64,000 nucleotides of DNA from an uncultured bacterium (GTDB lineage Bacteria; Bacillota; Clostridia; Christensenellales; HGM11417): NCBI GenBank assembly GCA_905215695.1, contig CAJMQN010000003.1:1-64000 (forward strand), in the 5' to 3' direction. The notes below the pieces were generated by a model, which saw only the letters and a list, made by a program, of their open reading frames with translations, was not told the origin of the DNA and did not search any database. A program made the translations under genes and the position numbers. This document shows positions 8,842 to 18,000 of this stretch, in pieces; position 1 is the first letter of the stretch; every line of letters starts with the position of its first letter.

Positions 8842-8982
8842 GCAAAAATTTTTTCTAAAAAACACAAAAAATTTGCCAAAGGGGTGCCGAATGGCACTCC
8901 CCAACCGCATACCACCTATGATAAAATATATATGCAAAATGTAAAATCAGGCGTAGTGTACGTAAAGGAGAAAGGATATGAA

Positions 8983-9366
8983 ATGAAAAGAGTCGTACTT
9001 GCAATCAGAAACACACTTGTTTTGGAAGCGGTGACAAACGCCCTGAAACGTGCGGGGTTCTTTGTGGAAAAATCTTCTTCGCAGGAACCGAAGTGTATCC
9101 TTACGCTGACGAACGCGCTTTCGGCAACAATTCTTGTAATGGACGTTACAAGGTCGGGCGACGGCACGTTTGATATGCGTATGGACACCGCGCGTGAAGC
9201 CAGGAGGCAGAACCCCGAAATCAAAATCGCGCTTCTTTGCGACAACGTGTCTGATGAAAGCAACGCATACAAAGTCAAATGCGCCAAGGAAGACGGCAGC
9301 ATCGACGCATTTTTTTATGAATCCGTCCCGTCCGACTATCTTGCAGACGCAATCGACGCACTTTAA
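8983..9366 (+). CDS. Stand-alone receiver-like protein
   Basis: 127 residues starting at 8983, preceded by AAAGGAGAAAGGA. The alternation of strands and helices, Asp54 in ATILVMDV, and the final helix YLADAIDAL follow a CheY-like receiver. The N-terminal acidic pair and the conserved lysine near the end (here FFYES) are missing, so phosphorylation may be altered or absent. It has no output domain. It sits between the two-component operon and the lipoprotein genes and may modulate that pathway. A two-codon ATG-AAA-TGA at 8978 overlaps its start. Confidence 0.55.
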   Translation: MKRVVLAIRNTLVLEAVTNALKRAGFFVEKSSSQEPKCILTLTNALSATILVMDVTRSGDGTFDMRMDTAREARRQNPEIKIALLCDNVSDESNAYKVKCAKEDGSIDAFFYESVPSDYLADAIDAL

Positions 9367-9389
9367 CGAACGAAAACGAAAATTATTAA

Positions 9390-9541
9390 CGGTTTTAGAA
9401 CGCAATTCTCGATTTGCGGTTTGAAACAAATCAATTTAGAAAAAAGGAGACAAAAATCATGAAAAGAAAATCGATCTTCACATTTTGTGCGATAGCGTTG
9501 ATGTTTGTTTTGTCGCTTTCGGTTCTTACCGCTTGCAACAA
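9390..9541 (+). repeat. Duplicated leader/signal-peptide segment, copy 1
   Basis: The first 83 coding bases of the gene at 9459 match those of the gene at 10513 except for one silent base. The AT-rich leader before each start is also similar (GGTTTTA...CGATTTG...AAATCA then an SD). The second copy is at 10448-10595. Confidence 0.8.
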
Positions 9542-10415
9542 GGACGGGAAACACAACTTTGCGGAAGAACGGAGCAACAACGAGACGCATCATTGGCACG
9601 CGTGCGCAGACAAGGGCTGTAAGGAAACCACAGACAAAGCCGAACACTCCTGGGACGGCGGCAATGTGACTATTGAGCCTACCACGGAAAAAGAAGGCGC
9701 TATGGTCTACACCTGTACGGTCTGCCGCAGAGAAAAGACCGAGAAGCTTGATAAACTTGTCGCCGAAAAAGAATATACGATAACCTTTGACAGCAAGGGC
9801 GGCAGCGCAGTACAACCCGTTAAGGCAAGCGCAGGTGCGGCGATCACGGCTCCTGCCGCTCCCACCAAAGACGGTTTTGTTTTTGCAGGCTGGTATGAAA
9901 GCACGGACGGCGGCACGACGCTTTCCGACACGGCATTCAGTTTTTCATATATGCCGGCAAGGGTGTTCACGCTTTACGCAAAGTGGGCGACTGCCGACAT
10001 CAAGGGCAAGACTTTCAATAAAGTTGACGCAACCGTCGAGTGGGAGTCCGAAGCCGTCAAGCAAGCGCTTCTTGCAGAAATGGAAATGACGGAGGATGAG
10101 TATGTTCAATTCGTTGCATCATCAAAGATCACAATTGAGTTTGCGGCTGACAAAAATACCGCGACGGTGACCTATGATCAAGGTCCGGGCGAAGTAGGCG
10201 GTCAAGGCAGCTTCGGTGTGCTGTATAAAATCAAAGGTACTGCCATCGTGTTCTACGACAGCCAAGAAGATATGGAAAAAGAAATTCCCGCTCATAATTA
10301 CGGATTGATTGCCGGCTCAACGTTTGAGTTGTCCGCAGATAAAACAACCATTATACAGACTAATACTGAACCGGGTTTGGGCACATATAAATTTATTTTC
10401 AAGGTTGCCAAATAA
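9459..10415 (+). CDS. Lipoprotein with InlB B-type repeat
   Basis: 318 residues from 9459 (AAAAAGGAGA site). A 26-residue lipoprotein signal ends at LTAC, so Cys26 should be lipidated and the protein anchored outside the membrane. A His/Cys segment (HHWHACADKGCKET, VYTCTVCRREK) typical of Clostridia surface proteins precedes one Listeria-Bacteroides/InlB B repeat (about 106-178: ITFDSKGG...GFVFAGWY...FTLYAKWA). The last 140 residues are unrecognised, beta-rich. Its signal peptide is nearly identical in DNA to that of the next gene. Confidence 0.75.
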   Translation: MKRKSIFTFCAIALMFVLSLSVLTACNKDGKHNFAEERSNNETHHWHACADKGCKETTDKAEHSWDGGNVTIEPTTEKEGAMVYTCTVCRREKTEKLDKLVAEKEYTITFDSKGGSAVQPVKASAGAAITAPAAPTKDGFVFAGWYESTDGGTTLSDTAFSFSYMPARVFTLYAKWATADIKGKTFNKVDATVEWESEAVKQALLAEMEMTEDEYVQFVASSKITIEFAADKNTATVTYDQGPGEVGGQGSFGVLYKIKGTAIVFYDSQEDMEKEIPAHNYGLIAGSTFELSADKTTIIQTNTEPGLGTYKFIFKVAK

Positions 10416-10447
10416 ACCGGCGTAAAAGGAACAAACACAAATAATAA

Positions 10448-10595
10448 AGGTTTTAAGTCGCAAGTATTCGGCGATTTGGAATAAATCACTTAAATCAAAA
10501 AGGAGTAAAACTATGAAAAGAAAATCGATCTTCACATTTTGTGCAATAGCGTTGATGTTTGTTTTGTCGCTTTCGGTTCTTACCGCTTGCAACAA
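10448..10595 (+). repeat. Duplicated leader/signal-peptide segment, copy 2
   Basis: Partner of the segment at 9390-9541. The coding part is 82 of 83 bases identical; the mature proteins diverge immediately after the lipid-anchoring region. Confidence 0.8.
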
Positions 10596-12522
10596 AAACA
10601 AACACAATTTTTCAAGCGAATGGAAAAATGACGAGCAATATCACTGGCATGAATGCACCACGAAGAATCACACCGACACGACGGAGAAAACCCCGCACGA
10701 GTTCACATGGACAGAAAAAACGCCCGCAGGCGTTCACACGGACAAGGTCGAAAAGGGCGTATGTGAATGCGGATACGAAACCGAAAGAACAATATCCGAC
10801 ACCGCAACGCACGCTTACGGCGAGGAATGGAAAAAAGACGCGTCGGGACACTGGCACGAATCGACCTGTGACGCAACGGCTCCCACGCATGACGTAATGA
10901 AGGGCGATTTCGCCGCGCATACCTTTGACGAAGGCGAAGTTACCAAACCGGAGGGCTATGGCGTGGTCGGCGAAAAGAAATTCACCTGCACGGTATGCGA
11001 ATATAGCTATACCCAAGAAATTCCCGCACTTGGCGCAAAAGACAACACTATTTCGTTTGCTAACGATTTAGTTGAGGAAAAAACCTATGACGGGTTGGAG
11101 TTTATCATTGATCCCGCGAAGGTCAATCGTCAGGGCGACGGTGAAATCACCATTACTTACAAAGGCGAAAACGACACTGCGTTTTCCGAAGCCGCCCCGA
11201 TTAACGCCGGCGAATATACCGTGAAAGCAACCGTAAAAGGCACTGCGGAATGGAAAGGCGGAGAAACCACCAAGACCATCACAATCAACAAACGCGAGGT
11301 AACTTTGCCCAAAGACGTTTTTGAAAGAAAACTTGGAGAAAACCTTGAAAGCGGAAAGTTCGGTTTGACGTGCATAAACGTCGCGGCAGATACGAACAAC
11401 GTCGTAGAATGGGTGACGATTGGCGCTCCCGAAACATACTATGCGATTGGCATACGTACAATCGGCGCCACCGTCCTGACCGTGGACAACGACAACTTCG
11501 AGCTTAACAAAGGCGTATACGACACGGTCAAATTTACCGTTTGGAACGCTCCCGATTCCTTCTATGCCGGAATCCAAAACGTGTTCGAATTTCCCGGTAG
11601 CAGTGATATTTTGATCACAACAATAATCGCTAATGGCACGGTGAAAAAAGGCGACCAAATTTTAGTCAACGAAATCGGCAAGATAATCACCGTGAATAAA
11701 ATCAAAAAGGGCACAGGCACAACGGCGACAGAGGTTGAAACGGCAACCGCTGGTGAAGAAGTAAGCTTGTATATCGAAGGCGCAACTAAGGCTGAGCTTA
11801 ATAGAGGATATATGCTGTCCAAGCCCGATACGATTATCGGTTATAGCAAGGTCACGGTAACAATAAGAGCGTTCACAAAAGACGAGGGTGGTCAACACAC
11901 CCCAATTCAGTCGGGAATTAACCCGAATGTTGCCTTTGCCGACACGTTCGGTGAAGTAATCGGAAAAGCCACGTTCCCGGAAGGCGCCGATATGATCATG
12001 CCCGGTGCAATGCTTGAAGGCGTCACCATTGATTTCCAAGGTAAAAAAGTCCCCGCGTTTGTCGGACGCAGGTTCACACTTAGGGCGGGCGGAAAAACTA
12101 TTGCCGAGTGTATAGTCACCGCAGTTCCTCATGCGACAAGAGTTAGGAGCGGTTTTATGTTAGGCGTCCCCGGCACCAATGTCATTGAGCCTATCGAGCT
12201 TGGCGAAAACACATTTGCGGTCAACCTGAACAGAAGTGATCTCAGCGAAAAGCTTAAAAAAGCCAAAGAAACCGATACAATCAAAATAAAATTTATTAGT
12301 GGCGGAAAGGACATCGCAAAATACACTCGCACTCCCGGCACAGGCGCGGGGGTATACAATGAAGTTGGCGGAAGAATAGTCGGTTCATATCTCATCGTCG
12401 AGTTTTATAAAAACACTGGATCTAATCCCAAACTAACCGGTAATAACGGCGAATGGATCTTCACAGGCGAGGATATATTTATCGGACTTCAGGTTGAAGT
12501 TAAGCCCGCTTCGGGAACCTGA
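10513..12522 (+). CDS. Lipoprotein carrying an EF-Tu domain II/III-like module
   Basis: 669 residues, lipobox LTAC (Cys26). Residues 30-175 hold three His/Cys segments (QYHWHECTT, GHWHESTCD, FTCTVCEYSYTQEIPALG). An MBG/YDG-like beta domain follows (176-260) and another beta region runs to 345. Residues about 349-538 follow elongation factor Tu domains II and III in order and length. Landmarks: NGTVKKGDQI, TAGEEVSLYI, AELNRGYMLSKP (EF-Tu: EEVERGQVLAKP), KDEGGQHTP (KEEGGRHTP), FPEGADMIMPG (LPEGVEMVMPG) and FTLRAGGKTI (FAIREGGRTV). No GTPase domain is present. Exported location makes a role in translation unlikely; adhesion or ligand binding is a guess. The last 130 residues are unknown. Confidence 0.75.
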   Translation: MKRKSIFTFCAIALMFVLSLSVLTACNKNKHNFSSEWKNDEQYHWHECTTKNHTDTTEKTPHEFTWTEKTPAGVHTDKVEKGVCECGYETERTISDTATHAYGEEWKKDASGHWHESTCDATAPTHDVMKGDFAAHTFDEGEVTKPEGYGVVGEKKFTCTVCEYSYTQEIPALGAKDNTISFANDLVEEKTYDGLEFIIDPAKVNRQGDGEITITYKGENDTAFSEAAPINAGEYTVKATVKGTAEWKGGETTKTITINKREVTLPKDVFERKLGENLESGKFGLTCINVAADTNNVVEWVTIGAPETYYAIGIRTIGATVLTVDNDNFELNKGVYDTVKFTVWNAPDSFYAGIQNVFEFPGSSDILITTIIANGTVKKGDQILVNEIGKIITVNKIKKGTGTTATEVETATAGEEVSLYIEGATKAELNRGYMLSKPDTIIGYSKVTVTIRAFTKDEGGQHTPIQSGINPNVAFADTFGEVIGKATFPEGADMIMPGAMLEGVTIDFQGKKVPAFVGRRFTLRAGGKTIAECIVTAVPHATRVRSGFMLGVPGTNVIEPIELGENTFAVNLNRSDLSEKLKKAKETDTIKIKFISGGKDIAKYTRTPGTGAGVYNEVGGRIVGSYLIVEFYKNTGSNPKLTGNNGEWIFTGEDIFIGLQVEVKPASGT

Positions 12523-12578
12523 GCGACACTGCAACCATCGTAGCAAAATAACTTAAAAGTTATTATCTGATCAAAATA

Positions 12579-12612
12579 ACGGACAAGCGGGCGTAAAAAC
12601 CCGCTTGTCCGT
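12579..12612 (+). terminator. Strong hairpin between lipoprotein genes
   Basis: A perfect 13-bp stem ACGGACAAGCGGG/CCCGCTTGTCCGT with an 8-base A-rich loop lies 57 bases after the stop codon. The downstream T-tract is weak (GTTGTGTTCT), so termination may be partial. Confidence 0.6.
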
Positions 12613-12643
12613 GTTGTGTTCTATAAATATAAAGGAGGCTTCA

Positions 12644-14011
12644 ATGAAGAAAAAGTCGTTAATCTTCTTTACGCTTGCGCTTGCGTTGGTTTTGTCGCTG
12701 TGCGTGTCGTTGGTTGCTTGTAACGCCAACGGCAATACGGTAAACAAGTTAAGTACGGAAAGCGGAATTACCGCGGACGGCGTGTTTGAAAAGGACTCCG
12801 TGCTGAAAGCCGAACATCATACCTCCGACAGCGAACAAGGAAAAGCGGCTATTGCTGCGATAGACAAACCTTACGACAGTGCAAAAATTGCCGTTTTTGA
12901 CATTTCCGTATCAAAGAACGGCGAAAAAATTCAACCGAACGGTAAAGTGAAAGTTACCATGTTGAAACCGTTTGAGTCTGACGGTTACGTTACCTATCAC
13001 GTCAAGGACGATAACACGGCAGAGGAACTCGCAACGACGGTTGACGGCAACAATTTGACTTTTGAAACGACAAGTTTTTCATACTTCGTGGTTACGACGG
13101 AAAAGGTTGCGCACCGCACGAAACTCAACTATAAGGGCGTGTGGTATCAATCGTTGCAGGGCGAACCCGTCGACGAAACGTATCTTTTCCAAAACGATCC
13201 GTATATGATTGAAAAAGAGGGCGACGCGTTTACGATTGCGGACGCCGTCGAAGAAGACACGACATTGAAACTTTGTTATAATCCCGATAACTTTAAGTAC
13301 GACGCGCGCGCAAGAGATACAGTGGGGTATCTTATCGAGAGAGGCAGAGAATACTGGGAGTTTCGCGCCGAACTTCGCGTAGGCTCGCCGAACGGACCCG
13401 CGATCGCGAAATGGCACGGCTACGATATTTATGGTTATTACAGATACGAAAACTACGATGACGGCAAAGAGGTCGCGTGGACGGAAAGGCATTTTTTGAA
13501 TTTCATCGGCGAGGTTCACCCAAAACTTGAATACATACAGTTCGTTTCCGTTAAAAACATTGACGGCTATACGGACGAAAACGGCGGGTGGATTTCGGGA
13601 AAAGACGCCCTTGACGTTTACGTCGTGCGTACGGCGATAGGCACTTCGCACAGTTTGAACAGGCAGCTGATGGCAAGTCGGTACGGAGTTCCCAAAATTT
13701 CCGAAAAAGCCGTAAACACCAGAATATCTTCCTACGCGGGATATCCGCGCTACTGGTGGTACTTCGATATCGAAGAAGGAAAGCCCACGCACTGGCTGCT
13801 TATCAACGGCAACGTCAAGGCAACGGTTTTCAACGGGCGCGGTGAATTGGTCAATTCGGCAAGCAGTATGAGAATGGATTTCGATTACGACGAAAAACTC
13901 GATATGGGCTTTGCCGAAAGCAGGTTTAACAGATATTATATTCTGCTGGAAGAAAACGGCGTTGAAAAACCCGATTGTAAAATGGATTTACAGTTTTTAG
14001 AAAACTCGTAA
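12644..14011 (+). CDS. Secreted lipoprotein of unknown function
   Basis: 455 residues from 12644 (AAAGGAGG). Signal peptide with lipobox LVAC. Residues about 45-155 resemble a small beta domain common near the ends of Firmicutes surface proteins (ISVSKNGEKIQPNGKVKVTM ... VTYHVKDDNTAEEL ... FETTSFSYFVV). The remaining 300 residues are rich in Tyr and Trp (YGYYRYENYDDG, YPRYWWYFDIEEG) and match no family I can name; the aromatic content would suit carbohydrate binding, which is inference. It is the third lipoprotein in a row, with the same orientation. Confidence 0.6.
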   Translation: MKKKSLIFFTLALALVLSLCVSLVACNANGNTVNKLSTESGITADGVFEKDSVLKAEHHTSDSEQGKAAIAAIDKPYDSAKIAVFDISVSKNGEKIQPNGKVKVTMLKPFESDGYVTYHVKDDNTAEELATTVDGNNLTFETTSFSYFVVTTEKVAHRTKLNYKGVWYQSLQGEPVDETYLFQNDPYMIEKEGDAFTIADAVEEDTTLKLCYNPDNFKYDARARDTVGYLIERGREYWEFRAELRVGSPNGPAIAKWHGYDIYGYYRYENYDDGKEVAWTERHFLNFIGEVHPKLEYIQFVSVKNIDGYTDENGGWISGKDALDVYVVRTAIGTSHSLNRQLMASRYGVPKISEKAVNTRISSYAGYPRYWWYFDIEEGKPTHWLLINGNVKATVFNGRGELVNSASSMRMDFDYDEKLDMGFAESRFNRYYILLEENGVEKPDCKMDLQFLENS

Positions 14012-14085
14012 AGTATGGAAAAAATATTATTACGATATACTGAATAAACATAAGCCGTCCGAACGGTCGGCGACGGAGAGAAGTT

Positions 14086-14958
14086 ATGAAAGCAATAAGA
14101 AATCTTATTATAACTCTTGTGGTTATAGTGGCAATACTGGGGGTTGTCATTATCGGCGGATACGTCTACGCCCGCACGACGTACGGCATAGACCTTTTCC
14201 GCACCGCAGGACAATTAAAAACGCTCTCAAAAGACGTGGACGAATCCGCGCTTTGTCCGAACGCTTACGGCGAGCAGGACTTTGCCGAAATGAAAAGCGC
14301 AGTCAATGATAAAATCGACGGGCTTATCGTCTATGAAAAGGACAAAGGCTACAACGGTTATTCGGTCAATTTTGCTTCACTTGCGGGCAAAAGTATGACG
14401 GATCCGATTTTCCTCACCGAAAAGCATGTCGGGGCGATTGCCCAGACGGTCTTTTACGAGCAAACGGGAGGCAAAATCAAGTTGGGCGATAAGGAAGTGT
14501 CCGTAACCGTCATGCAAGTCGATTTTTCGGAAATTGCCGCAAACGGCAGTGCGGACTTCAACGTCGTGGCAAAACTCGACCTTACGCCGTTCAAAGCAGA
14601 TATGGGCGGTTTCCCGTATAAATACTTCAAAAAATATATCCCCGATAACCTTTACGTTTCGTCCACCGTTCGCGTAGATAAGACGGAAGAAGACGGCTTT
14701 GCCTATACCGTAACGCACAAATCGCTTACGCTTAACAATCTTTCGGCTGATGATACGGCGGATCTTTTTGATACGCTAAACGCCGTGCTGAAAATAGGTA
14801 CTGCCGAAAACCTGAATATGCAGGTCGGCTCAATGGCGGTAAACGCACTGATCGGCACGAAAGACGCCATCGGTTTTGCCTATTCCATGAAAGCAATCGG
14901 GGCAAAGAGTTTCGATTTCGGCACTGTTTCGGACATAGACTTGTTTATCGTATACTAA
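14086..14958 (+). CDS. Membrane-anchored exported protein, unknown
   Basis: 290 residues. One N-terminal membrane anchor (residues 6-28, IIITLVVIVAILGVVIIGGY-like) precedes an extracytoplasmic domain of about 260 residues with alternating hydrophobic strands and no cysteine cluster. No lipobox or sortase motif. It lies between a lipoprotein and the large adhesin and is probably part of the same surface system. No family recognised; its beta-strand pattern is compatible with a lipid- or polymer-binding fold. Confidence 0.55.
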   Translation: MKAIRNLIITLVVIVAILGVVIIGGYVYARTTYGIDLFRTAGQLKTLSKDVDESALCPNAYGEQDFAEMKSAVNDKIDGLIVYEKDKGYNGYSVNFASLAGKSMTDPIFLTEKHVGAIAQTVFYEQTGGKIKLGDKEVSVTVMQVDFSEIAANGSADFNVVAKLDLTPFKADMGGFPYKYFKKYIPDNLYVSSTVRVDKTEEDGFAYTVTHKSLTLNNLSADDTADLFDTLNAVLKIGTAENLNMQVGSMAVNALIGTKDAIGFAYSMKAIGAKSFDFGTVSDIDLFIVY

Positions 14959-15041
14959 ACGACTTAATGCAGCATATTTGCGATGTAAAGTCGCGTTTTA
15001 TGCAAAAAATCCCACAAAAATAATTAAAAGGAGATAATATT

Positions 15042-18000
15042 ATGACACACAACAAGGCGAATAAATCAAAGATATTAGCGCTTATACTCGGTCTTACGAT
15101 GTGCCTTGCACTTATGCTCGGCATTGTGTTTGCAAGCCCGACGAGTACGGTCTATGCGGAAGGAGGCACACCGATAACCGAACTTACGGTTAGCGGGCTT
15201 ACCGATGCCGACGTGCCACAGATAGGCAAAAATGCAACAATGCCTACGCTTACACTTAAAGAAAGTGGGCTTAAAATCAGTACGGTTTATTGGTTTTGTT
15301 TGAACACAAGAGAAGTTCTAAAAGACACCGACACATTCGAGTCGGGATATACGTATGCATTGCGTTTGCAATACTTTGTTTTAAACGGCTATGAGGGGCA
15401 AATAACCGATCCTTCAAAAATTAAACTTGACGGCGTTACAACTCCTTATACAGTAGAAATATATACAAATTCATTTATGAATTTCATATTTAACGCGCTT
15501 GGCAACGAAGAGTTAAGTTTGGTAAACCCAGAGAGATTGCAACTTGCTGACGGCTATGTCGGAGCGTTCGCCACAACGGATTCAATACATGTAAAAGGCG
15601 GAAAACTTCCATATCAATTTACAAATATTCAATGTCCGACGTGGTTACCATACGCAGTGTCGGTGCACGAAGGAAACATGTGGAAGATTGCGTTTTACGG
15701 AAATCGTCCTACAACACCTACGACTGCTCAGGTTTTAAGTTTCACTGTTACCGACGCTGACGGGAATTCAAAAACTTTCACAGGAACAACGGGCGAAACA
15801 AAAGAAAATCCCGGAGCAATTCAAGATATTGTTGTAAAGTATAATCTTCCTGATGTTGGAGCAACTTCGCCAACGCAGGCGGAGTTACTATCTGCAATTA
15901 AATTGCCCCCAAACGTTGTTTGCACAGAAGCACGTGCTTATAAAACGAGTGAATACACTTCAACAACTCCGTTTACTTTTGAGAAGTGGGAAGAATATAC
16001 TTTCCGTTTCAAATTGGAAACAACAAACGGAAAACTATTCGCGGGCTCTTCTCTTTTGAATGGTTATCTTGTAAGTGACAACAATTTTTCATACGAAGCA
16101 AGTTTTGGAAACGTTTCGGAAACCTCACTTATTTTAGACCTTAACATAACCAAGTATGGGGTAAGCCTTGCCGAGCAAGATAATTATAAAATAACGACAG
16201 AAACCTTGAAACATGCAAAAGTAGGCGTTTTGTATAATGAAAAAATAGAGTTTACAAAACCAACAGGTGTGGCGGACTCGGATATTGAGATTGTGTGTTT
16301 GGATACGCTTCACGGTTTGTCTGTAAATACAAACGGAACAATTACAGGTATTCCAGACGATGGGGCATATTATAAATTTGGCAGTACAATTACTCTTAGA
16401 GTGAGATACATGTGCAAGGGGTATATATTAGATTACAAAGAATACCAACTTGTGGTGGAAGGATATACTCAAATATCTAGGCCTTCAGGCAAAACCTTGG
16501 GATATAACGGAAATGAACAAATTGGCGTTGAAGAAGGCGAAGGATATACCCTTTCGGGAACATATAAAGCAAAAGATATTGGGAAATATACTTCCACCGC
16601 AAAACTTAAACCGGGCTATGCTTGGGGCGCAGGAGCAACGTATTCTTTTGACGATAGAGAAATAACTTGGGAAATAGTTAAAGGAGATCAATCTGCACCG
16701 GCGGGAATCACCGTAAAAAATGCATCCGTAGAAGGAAAGAACGATGGTAAAATACTTGGCGTTACTACCGATATGGAATATAGACCATACAATGCAGGCT
16801 CATATACGACTTGTACAGGCTCAACAATCGAAAATCTTTATGCAGGCAAGTATGAAGTAAGATACAGGGAAAACACAAATTATAACCCAAGCGAGCCAAC
16901 CATTGTAGAAATAACAAATGAATTAGAAACAAGCGAATTCAAGATTTTGACTGCCTTTTTACCAAATGGTAAGTGTGGTGTGGAATACAATGCAAAAATC
17001 GAAGTATCGTGTCCGGGTGGCGATTCTACTAAAGTTGAAATTAAGAATTATAGCGAAACAGGCCGTAAAGTTTGGGGGCTAAATCTTGCAAAAGACGGAA
17101 CGATTAGCGGTAAACCCGACGATAGAGCATATCAATATGGGGGAAAGAATATTGAATGGAGAATAGAATATTACTACGATGGAGTTTTAAAAGATGATAA
17201 AAGTTTTTTCCTTGACATAGACAGATATACCGTGCTTTCGTTTGTTTCGGGCAATCAAAATTTAATATATGACGGTAGCGAGCAAATCGGCGTCAGCGAA
17301 GGCGAAGGATATACCCTTACAGGCACAACAAAGGCAACCGACGCAGGAAATTACGTTGCAATCGCAAAACTTAAACCGGGCTACCGCTGGGATACAACAT
17401 CTACGGCAATACAATTTGCTAATCATAATATCAATTGGAGTATAGCCAAAGCAAACAAAGACGCACCGATTGGCATACAAGGAGTCAAAACTTCCAACGT
17501 CGGAGTAAACGACGGCAAGATAACGGGCGTCACAACCGATATGGAATATAGAGTTGTCGGTGGCACTTTTGCCGATTGCACGGGAGCAGAAATCACTGGA
17601 CTTGCAAAAGGACAATATGAAGTCAGATATAAAGAGTCTAAAAACTACAAGGCAAGCGCTCATGTAACAATTACCATTGCCGAAAACGAAGTCATTACTT
17701 ATACGGTTACCGTAACAAAAGGAACAGGTGGCGGTGAATTTGAAGAAGGCGCAAGCGTTACTCTTACCGCAAATACTCCGGGTGTTGGCGAAAGATTTAC
17801 AGGATGGACTTTGACAGGGGTGTCGGTTGCAGACACAACACAGACCGAAATTACTTTCAATATGCCTGCAAATGCCGTAACCGCAACTGCAAATTATGAA
17901 ATAATCACTTACAACGTCAATGTAGAAAAAGGAACGGCAACTCCTAACAAACCTGCACAAGGCGTTAAGGTTACTATCACGGCAAACGAGCCTGAAAAAG

